64,000 nucleotides of DNA from Pseudonocardia sp. (GTDB taxonomy: Bacteria; Actinomycetota; Actinomycetes; Mycobacteriales; Pseudonocardiaceae): contig NZ_JAJCYB010000028.1 of assembly GCF_029263155.1 (NCBI RefSeq), positions 1-64,000 of the forward strand, read 5' to 3'. The translations under genes were made by a program, and so were the position numbers. The notes beneath the pieces are model-generated. The model did no database searches. It had not been told where the DNA came from and saw nothing but the letters and a program-made list of their open reading frames with translations. Positions 27,343 to 34,832 of this stretch are shown in pieces. How positions within the stretch are numbered: position 1 is the first letter of the stretch; each line of letters opens with the position of its first letter.

Positions 27343-27672
27343 GATCAGCACCACTACCCCACCCGCGCGGAGCTGGTGCTCGCCGCCGTGGCGCACCTGG
27401 GCGCCGCCCGGTTCGCCGAGGCAAGGAGGCGGGCCGCCGACCTCGGACCGGGACGCACCGTGGCCGTGCTGCACATGCTGGCGGATCTGCACACCGGGCC
27501 GCTGTACCGGGCGATGCTCGAGCTGTGGGTCGCCGCCCGCACCGACGACGCGCTGTGCGCCGCGGCCGTCCCGCTGGAGGACCGTCGAGCCGCCGGGCGC
27601 CGCCGACACCTGCTCGACGACCGGGCCCGACAGCTCGACCACCGACTGACCACTGACCGCCCGGAGGCATGA
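27343..27672 (+). pseudogene. 5'-truncated TetR-family regulator
   Basis: From 27343 the frame reads DQHHYPTRAELVLAAVAHL, which is the end of a TetR helix-turn-helix and the start of its ligand domain. The roughly 40 residues that should precede it are absent, and the junction coincides exactly with the end of the palindrome at 27342. No start codon with a ribosome site remains except an internal GTG at 27376. The C-terminal part is also short (110 residues remain). The stop is 1 nt before the acyl-CoA dehydrogenase start, so the two were probably one operon. It cannot bind DNA in this form. Confidence 0.7.
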
Positions 27673-27673
27673 G

Positions 27674-28849
27674 ATGGACCTGCGCGAGACCGACGAACAG
27701 CAGCTGCTGCGGAAGTCCGTGGCCCGGATGGCGGGCAAGTACGGCCACGACTACCTCATCGACAAGGCCCGCACCGGCGGCAAGACCACCGAGCTGTGGG
27801 CCGAGGCGGGGGCGAACGGCTACCTCGGCGTCGCGGTCCCCGCCGAGTACGGCGGCGGCGGGGCGGGCATGGTCGAGCTGTCCATCGTGGCCGAGGAGAT
27901 CGCGGCGGCCGGTTGCCCGCTGCTGCTGATCGTCGTCTCGCCCGCCATCGCGGCCACGGTGATCGCCACGAGCGGCACGGTCGACCAGAAGGAGCGCTGG
28001 CTCCCGCGCTTCGCCGACGGCAGCGCGAAGATGTCGTTCGCGATCACCGAACCCGACGCCGGATCCAACTCGCACAAGATCACGACGACGGCGCGCCGCG
28101 ACCCCGACGGGAGGGGCTGGCGGATCAGCGGCACCAAGTACTACATCTCCGGTGTCGACGAGACCGAGGCGACGCTCGTCGTCACCCGGCTCGAGGGTGC
28201 CCAGAAGGATTCCACACAGGGCACGCTGCGCCCGGCGATGTTCATCGTCCCCACCGACACCCCGGGCATGACCTACCAGCCGATCGAGATGGCGATCCAG
28301 AGCCCGGAGAAGCAGTTCACCGTCTTCTTCGACGACGCCTACCTGCCCGACGACGCCCTGGTCGGCGGCGAGGAGGCCGGGCTCGCCGCGCTGTTCGCAG
28401 GGCTGAACCCCGAGCGCATCACGGTGGCGGCCTACTCCAACGGCCTCGCCCGCTACGCCCTGCGCAAGGGCACCGACTACGCGAAGGACCGCACGGTCTG
28501 GAAGTCCCCGATCGGCGCGCACCAGGCCATCGCGCACCCGCTGGCGAAGGCGCACGTGGAGGTGGAGCTCGCCCGGATGGCCACCACGCGCGCGGCCTGG
28601 TTCTACGACGCCGGGGACATGGCGGCCGCGGCCGAGGCGGCCAACATCGCCAAGTACTCCGCGGCCGAGGCCGCGATCAACGCCGTCGACGCCGCGGTGC
28701 AGGCGCACGGCGGCAACGGTATGGCCGTCGAGTACGGGGTGGGCACGCTGATCGGTGCGGTACGCACGGCGCGGATCGCTCCCGTGAGCCGGGAGATGAT
28801 CCTCAACTTCATCGCCCAGCACACGTTGGGCCTGCCGCGCAGCTACTGA
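27674..28849 (+). CDS. acyl-CoA dehydrogenase
   Basis: The 391-residue flavoenzyme has FAITEPDAGSNSHKI (FAD/substrate loop), GTKYYISGVDE and the C-terminal block VQAHGGNGMAVEYGVG that binds FAD across the dimer. The usual catalytic glutamate of short/medium-chain enzymes is not obvious, because ALRKG/YAKDR and the 'GGNGMAVEYG' region carry E at a variant place; the substrate is unclear. The ATG lies 1 nt after the TetR remnant stop, implying an original regulator-enzyme operon. Confidence 0.88.
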   Translation: MDLRETDEQQLLRKSVARMAGKYGHDYLIDKARTGGKTTELWAEAGANGYLGVAVPAEYGGGGAGMVELSIVAEEIAAAGCPLLLIVVSPAIAATVIATSGTVDQKERWLPRFADGSAKMSFAITEPDAGSNSHKITTTARRDPDGRGWRISGTKYYISGVDETEATLVVTRLEGAQKDSTQGTLRPAMFIVPTDTPGMTYQPIEMAIQSPEKQFTVFFDDAYLPDDALVGGEEAGLAALFAGLNPERITVAAYSNGLARYALRKGTDYAKDRTVWKSPIGAHQAIAHPLAKAHVEVELARMATTRAAWFYDAGDMAAAAEAANIAKYSAAEAAINAVDAAVQAHGGNGMAVEYGVGTLIGAVRTARIAPVSREMILNFIAQHTLGLPRSY

Positions 28850-28879
28850 CGGCGGGACCGCCCTGAGAGGATGCGGGGC

Positions 28880-29668
28880 GTGCACCCGCACCCCGGACCC
28901 GACCGGCAGCTGCCGGACTCGCACGCCAGCCTCGCCCACGGCGTGCCCCCCGCCGCGCGCGCCACGATCTTCGCCCTGTCCGTGGGCGGCGGCATGTCGG
29001 TCGGCCCGAAGGAGGGCCGCACGTTGCTGTTCGGCCGCAACCGGCCCGACGTGCACGTCTGCGTCGGCGAGGACGACCCCCGCGTCAGCCGCGAGCACGG
29101 CACGCTCGAGCACCGCGGCGGGAAGTGGTGGATCCGCAACACCGGGCGGCTGCCGGTCCGGCTGCCCGGCGGGCGCCTGCTGTTCCCCGAGGAGGAGCCG
29201 GTCCCGCTCGGCGAGGGGTACACGCCGGTGTTCGTGCGGGGGTCCAGCGGCCGCGAGCACCTGCTGGAGGTGTTCGTCACCGGAGCCGACGGCGGCCGCC
29301 CCGCCGCCCGGCACCGCGATGCCACCCAGCAGCCGGTCCTGTGGCGCCTCGACGACGACGAGCGTCTCGTCCTGACCGTGCTCGGCCAGCGCTACCTGCT
29401 CCACGAGCACCGCCCCCAGCCGCTGTCCTGGCGCCAGGCCGCCGACCAGCTCGCCGAGCTGGCGCCCGATGCGGGCTGGACACCGAAGCGGGTGGAGCAC
29501 GCGGTCACCGCCGTCCGCACGCGGATGTCGCGGGGCGGGGTGCCGGGGCTGACCCGCGAGGAGGTCGGCGAGCCGGTGGGCAACGCGCTCAACGACAACC
29601 TGATCCGCGAACTGGTGCTCTCCACCACGCTCGTGCCGCCGGACCTGGAGCGGCTCGGCGACGCCTGA
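28880..29668 (+). CDS. FHA-domain protein
   Basis: This is a protein of about 262 residues. The FHA domain is at residues about 45-110: LLFGRNRPDV, the phosphothreonine-binding VSREHGTL, then RNTGRLPVRLPGG. The C-terminal half is helical (LSWRQAADQLAELAPDAGW, then VEHAVTAVRTRM), a winged-helix-like part often found in actinobacterial FHA proteins. It probably reads Ser/Thr kinase signals; no kinase gene is nearby. The ATG at 28871 is an alternative start but its GAGAGG site directly touches it. Confidence 0.82.
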   Translation: MHPHPGPDRQLPDSHASLAHGVPPAARATIFALSVGGGMSVGPKEGRTLLFGRNRPDVHVCVGEDDPRVSREHGTLEHRGGKWWIRNTGRLPVRLPGGRLLFPEEEPVPLGEGYTPVFVRGSSGREHLLEVFVTGADGGRPAARHRDATQQPVLWRLDDDERLVLTVLGQRYLLHEHRPQPLSWRQAADQLAELAPDAGWTPKRVEHAVTAVRTRMSRGGVPGLTREEVGEPVGNALNDNLIRELVLSTTLVPPDLERLGDA

Positions 29669-29714
29669 CCCCGGTGGGTCTCCGGCGACGGCGGCAGGAA
29701 AACACATCAGAGCC

Positions 29715-29745
29715 TTGACAGGATCTCCAGTCGTCGATGTAGGCT
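29715..29745 (+). promoter_or_regulatory. promoter of the MerR gene leader
   Basis: TTGACA (29715-29720) and TAGGCT (29740-29745) are separated by 19 nt, slightly long. A leader of roughly 185 nt would run from here to the MerR start. Confidence 0.5.
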
Positions 29746-29797
29746 TTCGGTACGAGAAGGACGCGACGCCACCGGGACGGCGCCGGTCACGACGAGC

Positions 29798-29846
29798 GGA
29801 GGGTGCGATCACGAACAGCCCGAAGCATCAGGATCATCACGACTAG
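29798..29846 (+). promoter_or_regulatory. possible leader peptide reading frame upstream of an attenuator
   Basis: A strong GGAGGG ribosome site (29798-29803) is followed after 4 nt by ATC and eleven codons, TNSPKHQDHHD, then TAG (29844-29846). ATC is a poor start codon. The alternative GTG at 29803 is in another frame and touches the ribosome site. The stop is 12 nt before the terminator stem, the distance at which a ribosome on the last codons would cover the stem base. The role is inferred from geometry. Confidence 0.4.
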
Positions 29847-29858
29847 TCCTCCGTCGAC

Positions 29859-29893
29859 GCGGGCCCGGCCACCAGGCCGGGCCCGCCTTCTTT
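29859..29893 (+). terminator. intrinsic terminator / attenuator in the MerR leader
   Basis: A perfect 12-bp GC stem (29859-29870 with 29875-29886, loop ACCA) is followed by CTTCTTT. It is one of the few hairpins in the window with a pyrimidine tail. It lies between promoter and MerR start, so it must be a conditional terminator or a terminator of a short leader RNA. Confidence 0.8.
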
Positions 29894-29938
29894 GCCGGTC
29901 GAACCCGCCCGAGGGCCGGGGACGGGAGGTGGACACCG

Positions 29939-30274
29939 ATGGGCGTCGGTCGTCTCGACGACGAGGACTATCCGTCGGTCACGATGGGTCAGGCCGCCGA
30001 GCTGCTGGGCGTGCAGCCGGCCTTCCTGCGCAGCCTCGACGCGGCGGGCGTGCTCCACCCGCACCGGTCCGGTGGCGGGCACCGCCGGTACTCGCGCCGC
30101 CAGCTGGTGTTCGTGGCCCGGATGCGCGAGCTGTTCGACGAGGGCATGACCCTCGACGCCGCCGCCCGCATCGTCGGCCTGCAGGACGAGCTCGGCGTCG
30201 CGCAGGCCCGCATCGACGAGCTCGAGCGCGAGCGGCCACCGGAGCGGACGGGCGAGGCGGACGCCGACGGCTGA
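29939..30274 (+). CDS. MerR-family regulator (HspR-like size)
   Basis: The 111-residue protein has a MerR winged helix (VTMGQAAELLGVQPAFLRSL, then HRSGGGHRRYSRRQL) and a short C-terminal coiled coil (ELGVAQARIDELERER). It lacks a separate ligand domain, like the heat-shock repressor HspR and related small MerR proteins. The ATG has GGGAGG 8 nt upstream. Its expression is likely controlled by the leader terminator at 29859-29893. No chaperone gene is adjacent, so its regulon cannot be told from context. Confidence 0.85.
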   Translation: MGVGRLDDEDYPSVTMGQAAELLGVQPAFLRSLDAAGVLHPHRSGGGHRRYSRRQLVFVARMRELFDEGMTLDAAARIVGLQDELGVAQARIDELERERPPERTGEADADG

Positions 30275-30308
30275 GCCGGGAGGGGTCCCATCGCGGTTCC
30301 ACGCGGGC

Positions 30309-30314
30309 TACCGT
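30309..30314 (+). promoter_or_regulatory. -10 element of the enoyl-CoA hydratase gene
   Basis: TACCGT is 7 nt before the ATG at 30322. Confidence 0.45.
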
Positions 30315-30321
30315 CGTAGGC

Positions 30322-31092
30322 ATGGAGTACGAGTACCTGTCCGTCAAGCACGACGGCGACACGGTCCGCATCACGATGAACCGCCCCGAGCGCCGCAACG
30401 CGCTCTCCGAGCCGCACCTGCGCGAGCTGCTCGACGCCTTCGAGGCCGCGGGCCGCTCGGACGCCACCGGGATCGTGCTGGCCGGGGAGGGCCGGGCGTT
30501 CTCCGCGGGCCACGACTTCGCCGACGTCTCCTCCCGCGACCTCGCCGGCGTGCGCGACCTGCTCCGGCTCTGCACGCGGGTGATGATCACCATCGAGCAG
30601 GTGCCCCAGGTGGTGATCGCCAAGGTCGCCACGATCGCCACGGCCGCGGGCTGCCAGCTCGTGGCCACCTGCGACCTCGCCGTGGCCGCGGAGTCGGCGT
30701 CCTTCGCGCTGCCCGGCGGGAAGGGCGGCTGGTTCTGCCACACCCCCGCCGTGCCGGTGGCGCGCACCATCGGCCGCAAGCGGCTGATGGAGATGACGCT
30801 GACCGGCGACGCGATCGACGCCCGCACCGCCGCCGAGTGGGGCCTGGTCAACTACGCCGTGCCCGACGACGAGCTCGACGCCCGCACCGACGAGCTGCTC
30901 GCCCGCGCCACCCGCGGCACCCGCTTCGGCAAGGGTGTGGGCAAGCAGACCCTCTACGCCCAGCTCGACCGTCCCGAGGCCGACGCCTACGCGATCGCCG
31001 TCGAGGTGATGGCGTCGATGTCGCAGAGCCCGGGAGCGCGCGAGGGCATGGCGTCGTTCCTGGAGAAGCGCAAGCCGGTCTGGCCGGACTGA
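30322..31092 (+). CDS. enoyl-CoA hydratase/isomerase family protein
   Basis: The 256-residue crotonase-fold protein shows MNRPERRNALS, the CoA-binding loop GEGRAFSAGHDFAD and the oxyanion region TIATAAGCQLVATCDLAVA. The two glutamates of classical enoyl-CoA hydratases are not evident: the helix reads AAGCQL and the second loop GGKGGWFC. A different crotonase reaction is therefore possible. It stands alone with its own leaderless-type promoter. Confidence 0.83.
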   Translation: MEYEYLSVKHDGDTVRITMNRPERRNALSEPHLRELLDAFEAAGRSDATGIVLAGEGRAFSAGHDFADVSSRDLAGVRDLLRLCTRVMITIEQVPQVVIAKVATIATAAGCQLVATCDLAVAAESASFALPGGKGGWFCHTPAVPVARTIGRKRLMEMTLTGDAIDARTAAEWGLVNYAVPDDELDARTDELLARATRGTRFGKGVGKQTLYAQLDRPEADAYAIAVEVMASMSQSPGAREGMASFLEKRKPVWPD

Positions 31093-31180
31093 GGGCCGGT
31101 CAGGGCGCCGGCTCCCGCACCCGTCCGGCCTGCGGGCCGCCGCGGCGGTCTCCGACCCGGCGGCGAGGCCCGCCGGCACC

Positions 31181-31186
31181 TAGCCT
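31181..31186 (+). promoter_or_regulatory. -10 element of the first ehuB-like gene
   Basis: TAGCCT is 7 nt before the ATG at 31194. Confidence 0.45.
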
Positions 31187-31193
31187 GGCGTGA

Positions 31194-32051
31194 ATGCTCA
31201 CCCGCAGGCGGCTACTGGCGCTCGGCCCACCGGCCGTGCTCGCCGCGGCGTGCGCCCAGCCCACCGGCACCGTGCTCGAGCGCGCGCGCCGGTCCGGAGT
31301 GCTGCGCATCGGCATCTCCGGGGAGCGGCCCTACGCCTACGTCGACGGCTCCGGCCGCGTGACCGGCGCGCAGCCGGAGGTGGCCCGCGCCGTGCTCGCC
31401 CGGCTGGGCATCGGCGGGCTGTCGGCGGTGCAGGTGCGGTTCGCCGACCTGGTACCCGGACTGCGCGACGGGCAGTTCGACATGATCGCCGCGGGGATGA
31501 CGGTCACCCCCGAGCGCTGCGGCCTCGTGGCGTTCAGCCGCCCGGACTTCGTCGCCGCGCCCGCCTTCCTGGTGCCCGAGGGCAATCCCCGCGGCATCGG
31601 CACCTTCCAGGGCGTCGGGCGGGCCGGGGTCGTGCTCGCCGTGCTCGACGGCTCGGCCGAGCTGGGCTACGCCCTTGACGCCGAGATCCCGCCGGAACGG
31701 CTGACCGTCGTCGACGACCAGCGGACGCTGTTCCGCGCCGTCGTCGACGGGCGGGCGCAGGCCGGCGCCCTCACCGCCGTCTCGCTGCGTGCCGAGCTGC
31801 GCCGCAACCCCGGCACCGGAGTCGAGGTCACCCGGCCGGTCGCACCGACCGTCGAGGGTCGCCCGATCGTGCCGGCCGCCGCGTTCGCCGTGCGGTTCGG
31901 CGAGGGCGACCTGCTGCGCGCGTTCGACCCCGAGCTGACCGCCCTGCAGGAATCCGGCGAGTGGGCGCGCCTCACCGAACCCTTCGGCCTCGACGAGGAC
32001 AACCTCCCCGACCCCGGCCTCACGACCGGGGCGCTCTGCTCCAGCGGGTGA
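31194..32051 (+). CDS. ehuB: EhuB-type substrate-binding protein (copy 1, orphan)
   Basis: This 285-residue polar-amino-acid-type binding protein has an export signal starting MLTRRRLLALG (twin-arginine-like) and a weak lipobox around Cys20. Motifs shared with the second copy at 36.2 kb are IRIGI/LRIGI-SGERPYAY, G-x-x-PEVARAVL, MTVTPERCG and an ending in LTTGALCSSG. Such proteins bring ectoine or hydroxyectoine to the EhuCDA transporter. It is on the strand opposite to the permease genes and separated from them by vapBC, so it looks like the remaining part of another ehu cluster. Ligand identity is inferred from family resemblance. Confidence 0.8.
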   Translation: MLTRRRLLALGPPAVLAAACAQPTGTVLERARRSGVLRIGISGERPYAYVDGSGRVTGAQPEVARAVLARLGIGGLSAVQVRFADLVPGLRDGQFDMIAAGMTVTPERCGLVAFSRPDFVAAPAFLVPEGNPRGIGTFQGVGRAGVVLAVLDGSAELGYALDAEIPPERLTVVDDQRTLFRAVVDGRAQAGALTAVSLRAELRRNPGTGVEVTRPVAPTVEGRPIVPAAAFAVRFGEGDLLRAFDPELTALQESGEWARLTEPFGLDEDNLPDPGLTTGALCSSG

Positions 32052-32065
32052 TGCCCGTGATGCGT

Positions 32066-32071
32066 TAGCGT
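32066..32071 (+). promoter_or_regulatory. -10 element of vapB
   Basis: TAGCGT is 7 nt before the ATG at 32079; the GTG at 32070 lies inside the hexamer and is rejected as a start. Confidence 0.5.
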
Positions 32072-32078
32072 GGACATC

Positions 32079-32336
32079 ATGCGCACCACCGTGACGATCT
32101 CCGACGAGCTCCTGGAGGCGGCGAGGCTGCGGGCGCGTGAGCGCGGCGTCACTCTCGGTGCCGTCATCGACGCCGCCCTGCGCCGGGAGTTCGCGGCATC
32201 GACCCGGCACACGGAGCGGCCGGTCGTGCCGGTGTTCCGCGGCGGCACCGGCCCGCGCCGCGGGGTCGACCTGACCTCGAACCGGGCCCTGATCGAGGCC
32301 CTCGACGACGACGCCGACCTCACCACGCTGCGCTGA
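32079..32336 (+). CDS. vapB: VapB-type antitoxin (ribbon-helix-helix)
   Basis: The 85-residue protein has [20 protein letters not shown] at the N-terminus, a ribbon-helix-helix DNA-binding domain, then a linker and an acidic C-terminus ([14 protein letters not shown]) that would wrap the toxin. It is followed after 3 nt by a PIN-domain toxin gene. Antitoxins of this kind neutralise the RNase and repress their own operon. Confidence 0.85.
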   Translation: MRTTVTISDELLEAARLRARERGVTLGAVIDAALRREFAASTRHTERPVVPVFRGGTGPRRGVDLTSNRALIEALDDDADLTTLR

Positions 32337-32339
32337 CCG

Positions 32340-32765
32340 ATGTACCTGCTGGACGTGAACGTCGTCCTCGCCGCCCACCGGGACGACCACCCCCGGCACG
32401 GGGTGGTGCGACCGTGGTTCGATGCCCTGCTGGCCGCCGACGAGCCGTTCACCGTGCCGATGACGGTCTGGGCGTCGTTCCTGCGGCTGGCGACGAACCG
32501 GCGCATCTTCGCCGTGCCCACCCCGCTCCCCGACGCGTTCGCGTTCGTGGACGCGACGTGCGCTCAGCCCCACCACCTGGTGCTCGGCCCCGGGAGCAGA
32601 CATCTGGCGCTGCTTCGAGGGCTCTGCGACAAGGGCGCCGCCACCGGCGACCTCGTGCCCGATGCCGTGCTCGCCGCCGTCGCGGCCGAGCACGGCTGCG
32701 AGGTCGCCACCCTCGACCGGGACTTCGCCCGCTTCCCCTCGGTGCGCCACACGCTGCTGAGCTGA
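32340..32765 (+). CDS. vapC: VapC-type PIN-domain ribonuclease toxin
   Basis: The 141-residue protein begins [20 protein letters not shown] with the first acidic residue D5. The C-terminal acidic set is in [17 protein letters not shown] and [10 protein letters not shown]. The central segment [13 protein letters not shown] has no glutamate at the usual second acidic position, a feature of one VapC subgroup. PIN toxins cut tRNA or rRNA. The stop is 6 nt from the convergent ehuA stop. The pair sits in the accessory ehu region. Confidence 0.87.
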   Translation: MYLLDVNVVLAAHRDDHPRHGVVRPWFDALLAADEPFTVPMTVWASFLRLATNRRIFAVPTPLPDAFAFVDATCAQPHHLVLGPGSRHLALLRGLCDKGAATGDLVPDAVLAAVAAEHGCEVATLDRDFARFPSVRHTLLS

Positions 32766-32771
32766 GCCGGA

Positions 32772-33566
32772 TCAGCGACCCAGGACCGCCTTGAGGAACT
32801 CCTGCGTGCGGGGGTGGTCCGGCTCGGTGAACAGGCGCTCGGGCGGGGCGTCCTCGATCACGCGCCCGCCGTCGAACATCATCACGCGGTCGGAGAAGTC
32901 GCGCGCGAACCCCATCTCGTGGGTGACGCACAGGATCGTGATGTCGGTGGTCTCCCCGATGTCGCGCAGCAGCGCCAGCACGCCGGCGACGAGCTCGGGG
33001 TCCAGCGCGGAGGTCACCTCGTCGAGCAGCAGCACGTCGGGCCGCATCGCCAGCGCCCGGGCGATCGCCACCCGCTGCTGCTGACCGCCGGAGAGCCGCG
33101 ACGGGTGCTCGTCGATGCGCTCCCCCAGCCCGACGAGGTCGAGCAGCTCGACCGCGCGCGCGTTCGCCTCGTCCCTGCTCAGCCCCAGCACCCGGGTCGG
33201 CGCCTCGATCAGGTTGCCGCGCACGGTCATGTTCGGGAACAGGTTGAACTGCTGGAACACCATCCCGATGCGCTTGCGCACCTCGCGGGAGTGCTTCTCG
33301 TCGGCGGGCACCAGCTTCCCGCCGCGCTCCATGTGCGACAGGTGCTTCCCGGCGACCCGGATCGTGCCGCCGGTGACCGACTCCAGGCACATCAGCAGCC
33401 GCAGGATCGTGGTCTTGCCCGACCCGGACGGCCCGATCAGCGTGACGTGCTCGCCCGCCGCGACGGTGAAGCTCAGGTCCGACAGCACGACGGTGTCGCC
33501 GAACCGCTTCTCGACGCCGTCGAACACGATCATGGGCTCGGACAGCTTCTCAGAGGACGCCGACAC
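32772..33566 (-). CDS. ehuA: ABC transporter ATP-binding protein EhuA-like
   Basis: This is a 264-residue ABC ATPase: Walker A GPSGSGKTT, Q-loop VFQQFNLF, signature LSGGQQQR, Walker B VLLLDEVTSALD, and the switch histidine in CVTHEMGF. The sequence has the polar-amino-acid-type layout with an insertion (KHLSHMERGGKLVP) typical of EhuA. The GTG at 33566 has GGAG 5 nt upstream and overlaps the end of a truncated ehuD, the usual ehuD-ehuA junction; an ATG at 33533 is an alternative. The intact ehuD lies 1.3 kb upstream beyond foreign DNA, so polarity may reduce expression. Confidence 0.9.
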   Translation of the reverse strand: MSASSEKLSEPMIVFDGVEKRFGDTVVLSDLSFTVAAGEHVTLIGPSGSGKTTILRLLMCLESVTGGTIRVAGKHLSHMERGGKLVPADEKHSREVRKRIGMVFQQFNLFPNMTVRGNLIEAPTRVLGLSRDEANARAVELLDLVGLGERIDEHPSRLSGGQQQRVAIARALAMRPDVLLLDEVTSALDPELVAGVLALLRDIGETTDITILCVTHEMGFARDFSDRVMMFDGGRVIEDAPPERLFTEPDHPRTQEFLKAVLGR

Positions 33567-33684
33567 GGCGCTCCAATCGTCGGACGAGCAGGGATGCGGG
33601 GTAGCTGATCGCCAGGAACAGGATCCCGGCCAGGGTGAGCGGCTCGACCAGCCGGAAGGGCTCGGCCCCGACCTCTGCACACAT
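33550..33684 (-). pseudogene. ehuD: 3' fragment of a second ehuD permease gene
   Basis: About 42 codons before the TGA at 33550-33552 read EPFRLVEPLTLAGILFLAISY, then PASLLVRRLERRVGVL. The intact EhuD at 34.8 kb ends FRYVEAYTLAGLLFLALSY, PAALMVRRLERRVALA, so this is a homologous but diverged copy, not a duplicate made by the insertion. Upstream of 33684 the homology stops. The fragment is followed by ehuA as in a normal cluster. Confidence 0.75.
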
Positions 33685-33782
33685 TGCGGACTACGGGCCA
33701 TGGCCGACCCTGACTGGATCTACACGGTACGGCCGCGAGACGTACCGACCGCTAGCTCCGTGTACTAGCACAGTACTAGCAC

Positions 33783-34189
33783 TGAGCCTTTGCCAACCTG
33801 ATCATGAGCTGGCGATCATGAGGGTCTGAACTGCAGCAACGAGGGTGCCGGCGCGGGTCGGGCTGGCGCGGATCTTGCGGAGGATCTTCCAGTTCTTCAG
33901 CTCGGCGTTGGCCCGTTCGCCCGGGCCGCGCCGGCGGTGTTGACCGCCTTCTGTGTGACCGACAGGCGTCGGCGGCGGCCGGTGTCGGGATCGATGCGGC
34001 GGCGCTGCGGGACCCGGACCAACGGGCCGCCGCCCCTGGTAGGCGGTGTCGGCCAGGGTCTGGATCTCGCCGTGGTTGAGTGCGTCGAGTTGATCCAGGC
34101 AATCGCCAGTCTACTAGGAGCTTCACCCATGCACGGAGCCGACACGCCGCACAACCGTCACACTCGCTGACGAGGTTGGCAAAGGCTCA
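33783..34189 (-). mobile_element. internally deleted IS5-type element with 17-bp perfect terminal inverted repeats
   Basis: TGAGCCTTTGCCAACCT at 33783-33799 is the exact reverse complement of 34173-34189. On the minus strand the interior codes, with two frameshifts, for the end of a DDE transposase: ALNHGEIQTLADTAYQG, then PLVRVPQRRRIDPDTGRR, then AELKNWKILRKIRASPT, ending LMIASS and a stop. The N-terminal half is missing, so it is non-autonomous (MITE-like). No target-site duplication is obvious. Confidence 0.8.
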
Positions 34190-34290
34190 TTTGCCTGATC
34201 GAGCGCTCCCCGCTTCGTGAACAGCTACGCTACCCACCCTCACGCGCATCGATGTCGTCAGTACACTTTCCGCCAAGCCAACCGTACACA

Positions 34291-34575
34291 TCAATGATTC
34301 CAGACTAACAGCACCACAATGAAGACCGCACCATCCACGACGTCATAGCTCGCCAGATGTCCTGTCGCGTCCCACCCGCGAGCAACAGAATATGCTGTCG
34401 CCGAATTGTGGTAGGGCCCCAGATTGCAGCTGAAAGAGTTTGAATACTCGTAAACGCTGCCGCGAATACAATCCGCACGAAATGGATGAGCACTCGCAGG
34501 CTGCACAGCGAATAGACTCCATACAATGGCAAGCAGCATTGCCGTCAGAACTGCCCGTGTTCGCCTCAATGCCAT
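34291..34575 (-). CDS. small secreted protein on low-GC DNA, unknown
   Basis: The 94-residue product has a clear Sec signal peptide (RRTRAVLTAMLLAIVWSLFA, cleavage expected after QPASA). The mature part is about 65 residues with two cysteines (ADCIRGS and SFSCNLG), many Tyr/Ser/Asn, and a hydrophobic end VFIVVLLVWNH. The ATG has GAGGAAGG upstream, and a TTGACT-18-TAGCGT promoter precedes it. Codon use is unlike the neighbours, so it was probably acquired. It could be a secreted peptide or antimicrobial-like product; I find no family, and no immunity or export gene is adjacent. Confidence 0.6.
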   Translation of the reverse strand: MALRRTRAVLTAMLLAIVWSLFAVQPASAHPFRADCIRGSVYEYSNSFSCNLGPYHNSATAYSVARGWDATGHLASYDVVDGAVFIVVLLVWNH

Positions 34576-34612
34576 TCCTTCCTCGATTGATGATGGGAAA
34601 TTTCTCGAAAAT

Positions 34613-34642
34613 ACGCTATCATCAGCCAGGCGGTCGAGTCAA
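34613..34642 (-). promoter_or_regulatory. promoter of the small secreted-protein gene
   Basis: On the minus strand TTGACT (34637-34642) and TAGCGT (34613-34618) are 18 nt apart, about 40 nt before the ATG. Confidence 0.5.
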
Positions 34643-34832
34643 GCATTTCCTCACCGAGGACGCTGACTACGGCGAACTGCTCGATTGAGACCCCAAAAAT
34701 ACGAGCGCTATGCGGCACGAGAGGGGGAGATCGGCGGTTCCCGTTACGATTGCTCGCGACTACAGCGCCTTCCCGTGGAGTACGAGGACCTGGCGGTCAA
34801 AGGATCACGATTCGATCGACTGCCTTTCAGTC

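Larger units (their letters stand above)
33685..34832. other. foreign DNA between the ehuD fragment and the intact ehuD
   Basis: This 1.15-kb stretch separates two parts of the ehu operon. It holds two TACTAGCAC direct repeats (33763-33771, 33774-33782), a 407-bp transposon remnant (33783-34189) and a small secreted-protein gene (34291-34575). Base composition from about 34190 to 34830 is close to half A+T, far from the GC-rich surroundings. The part 34643-34832 holds nothing recognisable. Confidence 0.7.

Noticed and set aside
33763..33782. TACTAGCAC direct repeats as a target-site duplication of the IS remnant
   Set aside because: Both copies lie on the same side of the element, so they do not flank it.
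34440..34688. 82-residue plus-strand frame opposite the small secreted-protein gene
   Set aside because: No ribosome site, and it overlaps a minus-strand gene with signal peptide and promoter.
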